A stretch of DNA of 64,000 nucleotides from Phocoenobacter uteri. GTDB taxonomy: Bacteria > Pseudomonadota > Gammaproteobacteria > Enterobacterales > Pasteurellaceae. This document shows positions 8,784-16,903 of the stretch, in pieces. Within the stretch, counting starts at the first letter, position 1. Every line of letters begins with the position of its first letter. Location of the stretch: positions 1,674,001 to 1,738,000 of the forward strand of contig NZ_UGTA01000001.1 in NCBI RefSeq assembly GCF_900454895.1, read 5' to 3'. The translations under genes and the position numbers were made by a program. The notes under the pieces are model-generated. The model ran no database searches, was not told the origin of the DNA, and worked only from the letters and a program-made list of their open reading frames with translations.

Positions 8784-9870
8784 AATGGCAACTTCCCCAC
8801 ACGTTCATTCAAGTAATCTCACGGCTAAATTTATGCTGTGGGTAATGGGGGCAATGGTGCCTGCGGTGGCGGTGCAATATTACTATTTTGGCTATGGTGT
8901 GCTGATTCAAACCGCGATTGCATTAAGTTTAGCTGCTGTGGTTGAGGTTATGATGGCAAAATTACGCCATAAGTCGCTCACGTATTATTTAGCGGATTTA
9001 ACAGGCTTGGTCACAGCGATGATGTTGGCTATCGCCATTCCGCCTTATGCCCCTTATTGGATTATTGTGATTGGTACCCTCACATCACTTTTGTTGGCTA
9101 AACATTGTTATGGCGGATTGGGGCAAAATATTTTTAATCCTGCGATGGTGGGCTATGCGTTGTTACTCGTCTCTTTTCCTGCTCAGATGACAGCTTGGAG
9201 TGTGCCAGCAGAATTATTTGAACATTCATTGAGCTTCTTTGATAGCATTTGGTTAATTTTTACAGGAAAAATGACACAAGGTGTTGATTTGTATCAGTTA
9301 ATCAATAATATTGACGGGATTTCTCAAGCCACCCCCTTAGATAGTGCAAAAACCTTTTATGCTGGATTTTGCTCTGTAAATTGCAATGCTGATGTTGCTT
9401 ACCATAGCTTGATTCGTTCGCCGATTTTTATGCAAGATAGCGATTTTGCACAAGGGTGGTGGCAAGTAAATGTGGCGTTTTTACTTGGTGGCTTGGTGCT
9501 GCTGTATAAACGCATTATTCACTGGCAAATTCCAGTGGCAATTTTGAGTGTTTTTATGCTGTGTGCTGTTTTAACACAGCTATTTAGCTCAACGCCACAT
9601 TTAAGTTTTGAAGCACAATTATTCAGTGGGGCAATGATGTATGGGGCGTTCTTTATTGCAACGGATCCTGTTACCGCCTCAACCACACCAAAAGGCAAGC
9701 TGATTTTTGGTGGCTTAATTGGGCTATTGGAATATTTAATTCGTTATTATGGTAGCTATCCTGATGCCATTGCCTTTTCAGTATTGTTAGCGAATATTTG
9801 TGTACCATTGATTGATCAATATACTCAACCTCGTTTATATGGAACAAAATTAGGGAGAAGACAAAAATAA
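8776..9870 (+). CDS. rsxD: Rsx/Rnf complex subunit D
   Basis: An integral membrane flavoprotein subunit of 364 residues with about nine hydrophobic segments. GGLGQNIFNPAMVGYALLL near 112 and ATDPVTASTTPKGKLIFGG near 295 are the family hallmarks; the second surrounds the threonine region where FMN is covalently attached by ApbE. The ATG lies within the last codons of rsxC (8-bp overlap), and the stop shares a base with the rsxG start. Confidence 0.95.
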   Translation: MFKMATSPHVHSSNLTAKFMLWVMGAMVPAVAVQYYYFGYGVLIQTAIALSLAAVVEVMMAKLRHKSLTYYLADLTGLVTAMMLAIAIPPYAPYWIIVIGTLTSLLLAKHCYGGLGQNIFNPAMVGYALLLVSFPAQMTAWSVPAELFEHSLSFFDSIWLIFTGKMTQGVDLYQLINNIDGISQATPLDSAKTFYAGFCSVNCNADVAYHSLIRSPIFMQDSDFAQGWWQVNVAFLLGGLVLLYKRIIHWQIPVAILSVFMLCAVLTQLFSSTPHLSFEAQLFSGAMMYGAFFIATDPVTASTTPKGKLIFGGLIGLLEYLIRYYGSYPDAIAFSVLLANICVPLIDQYTQPRLYGTKLGRRQK

Positions 9871-10595
9871 TGAGACCCTCGAAAATTTCAATCCGTTATG
9901 CTGGGATTTTAGCCCTTGTGGCATTTTGCTGTACGAGTCTATCTATGGGCGTCTATTGGTTTACCAAAGACAAAATTGATAATGTGCTTGCACAGCAACA
10001 ACAAAAATTTATCAATGAAGTGATCCCAAAAGATATGGCAGATAATGATATTTTAGCAACCTGCAAAATTATAAATTTACCTGAATATCCTTTTCTGAAT
10101 AAAATGTACATCGCAAGAAAAAGAAAAAGAATCACCGCTTATGTGATTCAAAGCACCGCACCAAATGGTTATTCTGGCGATATTGTGTTGCTTGAAGGGT
10201 TTAAATTAGATCGCTTAGAAAAGAGTTTGCAAGTATTAGGCGTACGTGTATTGGAGCATAATGAAACACCAGGATTAGGCGATAAAATTGAGCTACGAAT
10301 CTCCGACTGGATTCTTTCTTTCAATGGTAAAAAATTGAGTCTAAACCATATTAGTAAGAATAGATACAATGGAAAGTTTGACCAATATTCCGGAGCAACG
10401 ACAAGTGCTTATCTATTAGAAAATAATGAAAAACAATGGTATGTAAAAAAAGACGGCGGTACATTTGACCAATTCACAGGGGCAACAGTTACGCCAAGAG
10501 CAGTCGTAAATAATGTGCGTGAAAGTGCAAAATGGTTTATCACGACCGTTATTTCACAACCAAAATTGCTCAAAACATTTCCAGATTGTAATTAG
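9870..10595 (+). CDS. rsxG: Rsx/Rnf complex subunit G, enlarged, with two FMN-attachment-like motifs
   Basis: RsxG is a single-span, periplasm-facing flavoprotein; FMN is attached by ApbE to the last Thr of (S/T)GAT. The N-terminal helix is at residues 10-32. The canonical motif FDQFTGATVTPRAV is at 199-212 (Thr206 acceptor). Upstream, at 170-177, is a second motif, FDQYSGAT (Thr177), exactly 29 codons earlier. The protein is 241 residues against about 206-210 for usual RsxG, an excess matching this insertion. The reading frame is intact and in frame with the operon. Whether Thr177 is flavinylated is unknown. Confidence 0.93.
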   Translation: MRPSKISIRYAGILALVAFCCTSLSMGVYWFTKDKIDNVLAQQQQKFINEVIPKDMADNDILATCKIINLPEYPFLNKMYIARKRKRITAYVIQSTAPNGYSGDIVLLEGFKLDRLEKSLQVLGVRVLEHNETPGLGDKIELRISDWILSFNGKKLSLNHISKNRYNGKFDQYSGATTSAYLLENNEKQWYVKKDGGTFDQFTGATVTPRAVVNNVRESAKWFITTVISQPKLLKTFPDCN

Positions 10596-10603
10596 GAAAA
10601 ATA

Positions 10604-11287
10604 ATGACAAATAATCAAATTCCCATTAAACAAATTGAAGAAAGTCCTCAACAGCCTTCTGAATGGAAAACCTTATTTAGTGAAGGCGTGTGGAAAAATA
10701 ATGGCGTATTAGTGCAACTACTTGGACTCTGCCCACTGTTAGCTGTATCCAATAGTGTCACTAATGCTCTGGGGCTTGGCATTGCAACTTTAATCGTGTT
10801 GATGTGTACAAATATACTCGTTTCATTATTGAGAAACATCACACCACACGATATTCGTATTCCGATTTACGTGATGATTATCGCGTCAATGGTAACTGCG
10901 ATTCAATTATTGATGAATGCTTTTACCTATCCGCTCTATCAATCGCTCGGGATTTTTATTCCGTTGATTGTGACCAACTGCATTGTGATTGGACGCGCTG
11001 AAGCCTATGCTTCTAAAAACTCTGTCATCAATTCCGCCTTTGATGGTTTTTCAATGGGATTAGGAATGACCTTAGTCTTGGTTATTTTAGGGGCTATGCG
11101 AGAGCTAATCGGAAAAGGGACGCTTTTTGATGGCATTGAATTATTATTAGGTGACTGGGCTGCGGTACTACGCATTGATGTACTACATCTTGAAAATGGC
11201 TTACTGCTCACCATTTTGCCACCGGGTGCATTTATTGGGCTAGGAATTTTACTCGCATTAAAAAACTGTTGGGACAACAAGCGGTAA
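10604..11287 (+). CDS. rsxE: Rsx/Rnf complex subunit E
   Basis: The last gene of the operon encodes a 227-residue membrane subunit homologous to RsxA, with the pair NNGVLVQLLGLCPLLAVSNSV near 32 and LGIFIPLIVTNCIVIGRAEA near 116 supplying the cysteines of the intramembrane cluster. A short hydrophilic N-terminus of about 25 residues precedes the first helix. It is eight bases from rsxG and followed by a strong terminator. No nth gene follows, unlike in E. coli. Confidence 0.95.
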   Translation: MTNNQIPIKQIEESPQQPSEWKTLFSEGVWKNNGVLVQLLGLCPLLAVSNSVTNALGLGIATLIVLMCTNILVSLLRNITPHDIRIPIYVMIIASMVTAIQLLMNAFTYPLYQSLGIFIPLIVTNCIVIGRAEAYASKNSVINSAFDGFSMGLGMTLVLVILGAMRELIGKGTLFDGIELLLGDWAAVLRIDVLHLENGLLLTILPPGAFIGLGILLALKNCWDNKR

Positions 11288-11323
11288 TATTTTGAGCCTT
11301 TTTTACAAAAATTATTTCAATAA

Positions 11324-11358
11324 AAAAAGAAGTTGATCATCTCGATCAACTTCTTTTT
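11324..11358. terminator. Bidirectional terminator between rsxE and the acid phosphatase gene
   Basis: GAAGTTGATC at 11329-11338 and GATCAACTTC at 11344-11353 form a perfect 10-bp stem with a 5-base loop. A-runs on one side and T-runs on the other make it functional on both strands. Confidence 0.9.
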
Positions 11359-11382
11359 ATTTGAGCCTTTGAGGCTTAAAAA

Positions 11383-12171
11383 TTATTTATACCAGTCTGT
11401 TAAACGTAATGCTTTATGTCTTTGTTGAATATCATAATGCGTTGCACTATCAAAACCACCATATAATGGATTTGGCATCACAATATATTTTGTACCAAAT
11501 TCAGCAGCATGTTTTGTAACCCAAGCATCACGCACTTCAAGGTTGCCGTGATAGGTTTCATCAGTAAAATCATTTAAGTTATCGCCAATATATTGCACGA
11601 TTTCATAGCCTTTTTTCTCGATTTCACGGTATCTTTCTTGTTTTTTAGAACTTTTATCTTTTAAATACATACGCTCTTCTGACACACCTTCAAAACCTAA
11701 GGCTTGTAAATTTTTAATGGTTGGTGCCATTTGAGCCACTCGGCGATTTGAAACATAGAAAACCGTTCCACCATTCGCATTCACATAATTATTAAAAGCA
11801 ACCGCCCCCATTGTGGCTCTGGTTCTTTCCGCTTCTACCCATTTTTTCCAAGTTTCAGATGTGTAAGGTTTTGCTTGGGAGAATTGATAAACTGCATATT
11901 CGCTGTTATCCATCATAGTTTCGTCTAAATCCACCACAACCGCTTTCTTCTTGCCTTCTTGGGCTTTGTAGCTATCAAAATATAATTTTGCAACGTTAAA
12001 GGCTTGTTGATAAAGGGCTTTCGCTTCGCCAGAGGTTTGATACCAATAAACCGCCATACCAAGCTCTTGGCTTGTTGCAACTTTATTTGCTTCACTTTGA
12101 ACATTGATTGGCTCTTGTGCGAATGCCATTGAGCTCGCTAGAAGTGCAATTGATAAAAGTGTTTTTTTCAT
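11383..12171 (-). CDS. hel: Class C HAD acid phosphatase, e(P4)/Hel-like, with a cleavable signal peptide but no lipobox
   Basis: Related to H. influenzae lipoprotein e(P4), an outer-membrane phosphomonoesterase that dephosphorylates NMN and nucleotides so that NAD precursors can be taken up. Catalytic motif VVVDLDETMMDNS lies near residue 79 and YIGDNLNDFTDE near 190. The N-terminus (MKKTLLSIALLASSMAFAQ) is a signal peptide with an AFA-Q type cleavage site and no Cys, so the mature protein should be soluble in the periplasm or secreted. An in-frame ATG at 12183 would place the good GGAGA site inside the gene; the ATG at 12171 is five bases downstream of it and is chosen. A CRP site is 100 bp upstream. 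Confidence 0.88.
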   Translation of the reverse strand: MKKTLLSIALLASSMAFAQEPINVQSEANKVATSQELGMAVYWYQTSGEAKALYQQAFNVAKLYFDSYKAQEGKKKAVVVDLDETMMDNSEYAVYQFSQAKPYTSETWKKWVEAERTRATMGAVAFNNYVNANGGTVFYVSNRRVAQMAPTIKNLQALGFEGVSEERMYLKDKSSKKQERYREIEKKGYEIVQYIGDNLNDFTDETYHGNLEVRDAWVTKHAAEFGTKYIVMPNPLYGGFDSATHYDIQQRHKALRLTDWYK

Positions 12172-12269
12172 CGTATTCTCCATTTAATTGTTGTGAATTA
12201 TCTGAACTGAACGCATTCTAGCCATAGATGATTTGAAGGGCAATCATTGTTTTATTTTTATCTCAGAAA

Positions 12270-12285
12270 TGTGATAAAAGTCACA
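12270..12285. promoter_or_regulatory. CRP binding site upstream of the acid phosphatase gene
   Basis: TGTGATAAAAGTCACA matches TGTGA-N6-TCACA exactly. It lies between the lpxH stop (12316) and the phosphatase start (12171), and so should act on the phosphatase promoter. Confidence 0.75.
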
Positions 12286-12315
12286 TAAAATCATAAAAAA
12301 TACGAGATAATTCGG

Positions 12316-13044
12316 CTAATTATTTTCAAATGTAAAACCTTGTTCATTTATTGTGAGAATCGACACACGATCTTTATGCCAATCCCCCAACACAATACGA
12401 GTAAATAAGCGGTCAGATTTTGGTGAAAATTTGCAAAAATGAATATCTTGTTGATGGGTATGTCCGTGAATCAGCCATTCTGCTTGGTGTTGTTGCATTA
12501 TTTGGGCGGTGAATTCAGGGTTTACGTCCATTATTTCTACTGCTTTGCTCTGCTTTCCTTGACGGCTTTTAGAACGTATTTTTTGAGCGATATTGACACG
12601 TTTCTTTAAAGGTAAACGTAAAAATAACCATTGTAGCCATTTTTTATGTACAATTTTGCGGAATTTTTGGTAACTCACGTCATCAATACATAAGGTATCG
12701 CCGTGACAAAGTAAGGTTTTTTTACCAAATAAATCAATAAGATGATAATCAGGCAATAAGGTTATGCCTGTTTCTTTTGCAAAATCTTTTCCAAGTAAAA
12801 AATCCCTGTTTCCACAGATAAAATAACTTGGCACGCCTTGTTGAGAAAGTTGAGAAAGGGCATGCTTAACTTTTGTAATCAGTTCTGATTGTTCATCATC
12901 GCCAATCCAAAAATCAAAAAAATCCCCTAAGATATAAACGGCTTTCGCAAGCGGTGCTTTTTGGTGTAAAAATTGCAAAAAATTTTCTGTGATCTCAGGT
13001 TGAGATTCACTTAAATGGAGATCCGAAATAAAGTAATAAGTCAT
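12316..13044 (-). CDS. lpxH: UDP-2,3-diacylglucosamine diphosphatase
   Basis: LpxH cleaves UDP-2,3-diacylglucosamine to lipid X and UMP, the fourth step of lipid A synthesis, on the inner face of the cytoplasmic membrane. The 242-residue protein has the calcineurin-like metallophosphatase motifs in order: ISDLHLSE (Asp8, His10), LGDFFDFW near 39, CGNRDFLLG near 78, LCHGD near 112 and IHGHTH near 193. The family's membrane-contacting insertion, rich in Leu and Arg, is at about 125-170. Confidence 0.95.
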   Translation of the reverse strand: MTYYFISDLHLSESQPEITENFLQFLHQKAPLAKAVYILGDFFDFWIGDDEQSELITKVKHALSQLSQQGVPSYFICGNRDFLLGKDFAKETGITLLPDYHLIDLFGKKTLLCHGDTLCIDDVSYQKFRKIVHKKWLQWLFLRLPLKKRVNIAQKIRSKSRQGKQSKAVEIMDVNPEFTAQIMQQHQAEWLIHGHTHQQDIHFCKFSPKSDRLFTRIVLGDWHKDRVSILTINEQGFTFENN

Positions 13045-13184
13045 ATTTTCTTAAAAAAAGTTGAAAGTTTACAAATAATTTTGAAAAAAACACCGCTAGT
13101 GGCGAATTTTTGTTAAAATATCACAAATTATGAAGAACATAAACCTATCCTATTATTTTAAATAATGGTTTTAAAGGAAGAAAA

Positions 13185-13925
13185 ATGACAACAAAAGCAC
13201 GATTTCACTCTTATGAATCTTGTGGCACGGTAGATGGGCCAGGTATTCGCTTTATTTTATTTTTACAAGGCTGTTTAATGCGTTGTAAATATTGCCATAA
13301 CCGTGATACGTGGGATTTGCACGATGGCAAAGAGATTACTGTTGAAGAGTTGATGAAAGAAGTTGTTACCTATAAACATTTTATGAATGCAACGGGCGGT
13401 GGCGTGACGGCATCTGGTGGCGAAGCCGTATTGCAAATGGAATTTGTGCGAGATTGGTTTAGAGCTTGTAAAGCTGAAGGGATTAACACTTGTTTAGATA
13501 CCAATGGTTTTGTACGAAATTACAATGAAGTGGTTGATGAAATGTTAGAAGTAACGGATTTGGTGTTACTCGATTTAAAACAGCTTAATGATGATATTCA
13601 TAAAAATTTAATCGGCGTTTCAAATAAACGTACCCTTGAATTTGCCCGCTATTTACATCAAAAAAATAAACCAACGTGGATCCGTTATGTTGTCGTGCCA
13701 GGTTATACCGATGATGATGATTCTGTGCATCGTTTGGGTAAATTTATTGAAGGGATGGATAATATCGAAAAAGTGGAATTGCTTCCTTATCATCGTCTTG
13801 GTGAACATAAATGGGAAACCTTAGGCGAAGAGTATGAATTGGCTGATGTTGAACCGCCATCACGTGAGAAATTAGAACATATTCAACAAATTCTAAGCAG
13901 TTACGGGCATACTGTAAAATTTTAA
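13185..13925 (+). CDS. pflA: Pyruvate formate-lyase 1-activating enzyme
   Basis: A radical SAM enzyme that generates the glycyl radical of pyruvate formate-lyase under anaerobiosis. Its cluster motif is CLMRCKYC near residue 30, within YESCGTVDGPGIRFILFLQGC. The GGxTxSGGE-type SAM motif appears as GGGVTASGGEAV near 69. The length, 246 residues, is that of E. coli PflA. AAAGGAAG precedes the ATG. pflB is not adjacent; a mioC-like flavodoxin gene follows by 18 bp, notable because flavodoxin is the electron donor to this enzyme in E. coli. Confidence 0.95.
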   Translation: MTTKARFHSYESCGTVDGPGIRFILFLQGCLMRCKYCHNRDTWDLHDGKEITVEELMKEVVTYKHFMNATGGGVTASGGEAVLQMEFVRDWFRACKAEGINTCLDTNGFVRNYNEVVDEMLEVTDLVLLDLKQLNDDIHKNLIGVSNKRTLEFARYLHQKNKPTWIRYVVVPGYTDDDDSVHRLGKFIEGMDNIEKVELLPYHRLGEHKWETLGEEYELADVEPPSREKLEHIQQILSSYGHTVKF

Positions 13926-13943
13926 TAAAAAAAGGGTTAAATT

Positions 13944-14384
13944 ATGGCAATTTGTATTATCACTGGTAGCACAATGGGCAGTGCGGAATATGTAGCTGAT
14001 CATTTGGTGGAAGTGCTAGAAAATCAAGGTAAGGAAATCAGCTTATTTAACAATGCGAGCTTTGATGATATTAAAGATCAAACGCAATTATTAGTCGTGA
14101 CATCAACGCACGGTGCTGGCGAATTGCCTGATAATATCCAACCGCTTTTTGAAGAAATTGCACAATCGGAACTTGATTTATCCGCAATGCAATTTGGCGT
14201 GATTGGGTTAGGTAGCTCAGATTATGATACGTTTTGCTTCGCAGTGGATACGGTGGAAAAAATCTTAACCGAAAAAGGGGCGACGTTAGTCTGCCCTTCA
14301 TTAAAAATTGATGTGGTGGAAAATTTTGATCACGATAGCACCGCAGAAGAGTGGTTGCCAAGTTTTATTGAAAAGCTAAATTGA
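13944..14384 (+). CDS. mioC: MioC-like flavodoxin domain protein
   Basis: A 146-residue single flavodoxin domain. The FMN phosphate loop is ITGSTMGSAEYVAD at about 6-19, followed by STHGAGELPDNIQP near 53 and GLGSSDYDTFCFA near 88, the usual flavin-stacking loops. E. coli MioC is an FMN protein linked to biotin synthesis and lies next to the replication origin; here it follows pflA instead. A supporting role as electron donor to PflA is inference from position only. Confidence 0.88.
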   Translation: MAICIITGSTMGSAEYVADHLVEVLENQGKEISLFNNASFDDIKDQTQLLVVTSTHGAGELPDNIQPLFEEIAQSELDLSAMQFGVIGLGSSDYDTFCFAVDTVEKILTEKGATLVCPSLKIDVVENFDHDSTAEEWLPSFIEKLN

Positions 14385-14489
14385 TTATTTTTGATACATT
14401 TTAACTATCAATGACATTGCTAGACTTTTGAATCACTTATGGATAAAATTTCATCATTATTTTAAAATTATCAAGTAAAGGGGATTAAA

Positions 14490-14738
14490 ATGAGCAATTT
14501 TACTATTACAATCAAAGATGAAAATAACCCAAATGCACCTGTTATCACTTATAGTGGTGTAAAATCAATTGAAGCCATAAAAGCTTACATTGAGCAAGTT
14601 GAAAATAACGAGACTGAATCAAAAGATCTACCACCTTGTAAACCAACAAACCAAGCGTTTTATAACTACGATAAAAATCCTGAATTAAGCCATTGTGAGC
14701 CTTGCCAAGAACAAGGTTTTGATTACGCTAAAAAATAA
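14490..14738 (+). CDS. Small protein of unknown function with three cysteines
   Basis: This 82-residue protein is not recognised. It has a good AAAGGGG ribosome site, an N-terminal beta-rich half (TITIKDENNP, then VITYSGVKSIEAIKAYIEQVE) and a Cys-containing C-terminal half with Cys50 in DLPPCKPTNQ and a CEPC pair near 71-74. The C-terminal cysteines could bind a metal or form a disulfide. No signal peptide or membrane segment is visible. It sits 105 bp after mioC on the same strand and ends at a strong terminator shared with ligA. Confidence 0.7.
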   Translation: MSNFTITIKDENNPNAPVITYSGVKSIEAIKAYIEQVENNETESKDLPPCKPTNQAFYNYDKNPELSHCEPCQEQGFDYAKK

Positions 14739-14760
14739 TAACGCATTTTTCACTATAAAA

Positions 14761-14805
14761 AATGGTATGAACCGCCAAATTAACCAACTTGGCGTTCATA
14801 CCATT
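14761..14805. terminator. Bidirectional terminator between the 82-residue orphan gene and ligA
   Basis: AATGGTATGAA at 14761-14771 pairs with TTCATACCATT at 14795-14805; CGCCAA and TTGGCG extend the stem inside. A T-run follows on the plus strand and an A-run precedes it. Confidence 0.9.
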
Positions 14806-14822
14806 ATTTTTTATCTATATTC

Positions 14823-16841
14823 TTACTCAACCGTCAGATCAATAAGATCCTGCTCACTTAAAACAGTGATCCCTAATTCCTGAGCTTTAGTTAATTTAGA
14901 TCCTGCCTTTTCACCTGCAATTAAGAAATCCGTTTTCTTAGACACACTACCGGACACTTTACAGCCAAAACTTTGTAACAAGGCTTTTGCTTGATCTCGT
15001 GTTAATTGTGAAAGTGAGCCTGTTAAAACCACATTTTTATCTTTTAATGGATTATCCTTAATCTCTTGCTGAACCACATCGTCCCAGTGAACACCGAGTG
15101 AAATTAACTCTTCAACTACTTCAATATTGTGCGGTTCTAACCAAAAACGGTAAATGTGATTTGCAACCACTTCGCCCACATCTTGTACTTCTTTTAACTG
15201 CTCAACATTGGCTTGGCGAATCGCGTCCAACGTACCAAAATGATTGGCTAAATTCAGTGCGGTTGCCTCGCCCACTTCTCGAATACCTAAGGCAAATAAG
15301 AAACGAGAAAGCGTCGTTGCTTTGGATTTTTCAATACTTAATAATGCTTTTGTTGCCGACTTTTCCCCCATTCGTTCAAGGCGAGCAAGGGTTTCTTTTT
15401 CTAATTTAAACAGATCCGCAGGAGTGTGAAGTAGCTCTTTTTCCATTAGCTGTTCGATCAATTTAACCCCTACGCCGTCAATATCCATCGCTTTACGAGA
15501 CACAAAGTGTTTTAAAATTTCTTTACGTTGGGCATTACAGAATAATCCGCCCGTACAACGTGCCACTGCCTCGCCTTCAATACGAATAACCGATGAATTA
15601 CACACAGGGCAAGCGGTCGGAAATTGAATACTTTTTGCAAATTCTGGGCGTTTTTCTAACACCACACCGACAATCTGGGGAATGACATCGCCCGCACGAC
15701 GAATAATCACCGTATCGTGAATACACACACCCAAACGTGCAATTTCATCGCCATTATGCAAGGTCGCATTACTTACGGTTACCCCCGCCACAAATACTGG
15801 CTCTAATTTTGCAACGGGTGTGATAGCCCCTGTGCGTCCTACCTGAAATTCCACATCATTTAATACCGTCATCTCTTCTTGGGCAGGGAATTTATAGGCG
15901 ATCGCCCAACGTGGTGCTTTTGAGATAAAGCCAAGCTGTTCTTGTAACTGAATATCATTGATTTTCAATACTGTGCCGTCAATATCGTAACCTAAGCTAT
16001 CACGTTTTTGGGCGATTGAATGATAGAATTCCAGTAATCCTTTCATTCCTTTGGCTAAAATAATTTCGTTATTGACAGGAATACCAATGGATTTTAACCA
16101 CTGTAAACGAGCAAAATGTGTATCAGGAAGTGGTTGCTCACTTTCATAAACCCCAACACCATAAGCATTCAGTACCAATGGACGTTGTGAGGTGATTTTT
16201 GGATCTAATTGACGTAACGATCCTGCCGCCGCATTGCGTGGATTTGCAAAAGTTTTCTCGCCTTTGGCTAAAGCTTTTTCATTTAATTGCTCAAAACCTC
16301 GCTGTGGCATAAACACTTCGCCACGCACTTCTAAACTCGCAGGGGGATTTGCCATATTCAGTTTTAAAGGGATATTACGAATGGTGCGAATATTTGCAGT
16401 AATATCTTCGCCCGTTGCACCGTCACCTCGTGTTGCGGCTTGGGTTAGCACGCCATTTTCATACAAAATACTCACCGCCAAACCATCTAATTTCGGCTCA
16501 CAACAGAATTCAAGATTTGCAATATTTACCGTTGCTCTATCGGTAATACGGCGTAGAAATGCCTCTAATTCTTCGTCTGAAAAAGCATTATCTAACGAGA
16601 GCATTGGCACTTTGTGCTTAACTTGGCTAAAACCGTCCAACGGCTTTGCACCCACACGTTGGGTTGGGGAATCCACTGTGATTAACGCTGGGTTTTCTGC
16701 TTCAATCTTTTTAAGTTCATTCATTAAACGATCGTATTCTGCATCTGGCACGAGCGGATTGTCTAGCACGTGATAGTGATATTCGTATTCACGTAATTTA
16801 TTTCTTAATTCATCAATTGTGTGTGGGATATTATTTGCCAT
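14823..16841 (-). CDS. ligA: NAD-dependent DNA ligase
   Basis: Joins Okazaki fragments and repair nicks using NAD. The 672 residues carry the full domain set: the NAD-binding Ia domain with YHYHVLDNPLVPDAEYDRL near 21, the adenylation lysine in CEPKLDGLAV (about residue 116), an OB fold, a Cys4 zinc finger (CPVC...CTGGLFC, about 409-433), helix-hairpin-helix repeats, and a C-terminal BRCT domain from about 593. The length equals E. coli LigA. zipA lies upstream on the same strand with an intervening terminator, the zipA-ligA order common in gammaproteobacteria. Confidence 0.97.
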   Translation of the reverse strand: MANNIPHTIDELRNKLREYEYHYHVLDNPLVPDAEYDRLMNELKKIEAENPALITVDSPTQRVGAKPLDGFSQVKHKVPMLSLDNAFSDEELEAFLRRITDRATVNIANLEFCCEPKLDGLAVSILYENGVLTQAATRGDGATGEDITANIRTIRNIPLKLNMANPPASLEVRGEVFMPQRGFEQLNEKALAKGEKTFANPRNAAAGSLRQLDPKITSQRPLVLNAYGVGVYESEQPLPDTHFARLQWLKSIGIPVNNEIILAKGMKGLLEFYHSIAQKRDSLGYDIDGTVLKINDIQLQEQLGFISKAPRWAIAYKFPAQEEMTVLNDVEFQVGRTGAITPVAKLEPVFVAGVTVSNATLHNGDEIARLGVCIHDTVIIRRAGDVIPQIVGVVLEKRPEFAKSIQFPTACPVCNSSVIRIEGEAVARCTGGLFCNAQRKEILKHFVSRKAMDIDGVGVKLIEQLMEKELLHTPADLFKLEKETLARLERMGEKSATKALLSIEKSKATTLSRFLFALGIREVGEATALNLANHFGTLDAIRQANVEQLKEVQDVGEVVANHIYRFWLEPHNIEVVEELISLGVHWDDVVQQEIKDNPLKDKNVVLTGSLSQLTRDQAKALLQSFGCKVSGSVSKKTDFLIAGEKAGSKLTKAQELGITVLSEQDLIDLTVE

Positions 16842-16856
16842 TTGTCATTTCTCAAT

Positions 16857-16880
16857 AAAAAAGACCGCATTTAAGCGGTC
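16857..16880 (-). terminator. Terminator of zipA built from an inverted uptake-sequence core
   Basis: GACCGCATTTAAGCGGTC at 16863-16880 forms a 6-bp GC-rich stem. On the minus strand it is followed by TTTTTT. The AAGCGGTC half continues into the AT-tract typical of the uptake sequence. Confidence 0.8.
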
Positions 16881-16903
16881 ATATTTTGGTAAAAATTTAC
16901 AAT

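Noticed and set aside
7927..8808. Long open frames on the minus strand opposite the rsxC repeats (149 and 94 codons)
   Set aside because: They are antisense shadows caused by the 123-bp periodic coding repeat; no ribosome site, no recognisable family and low-complexity periodic translation.
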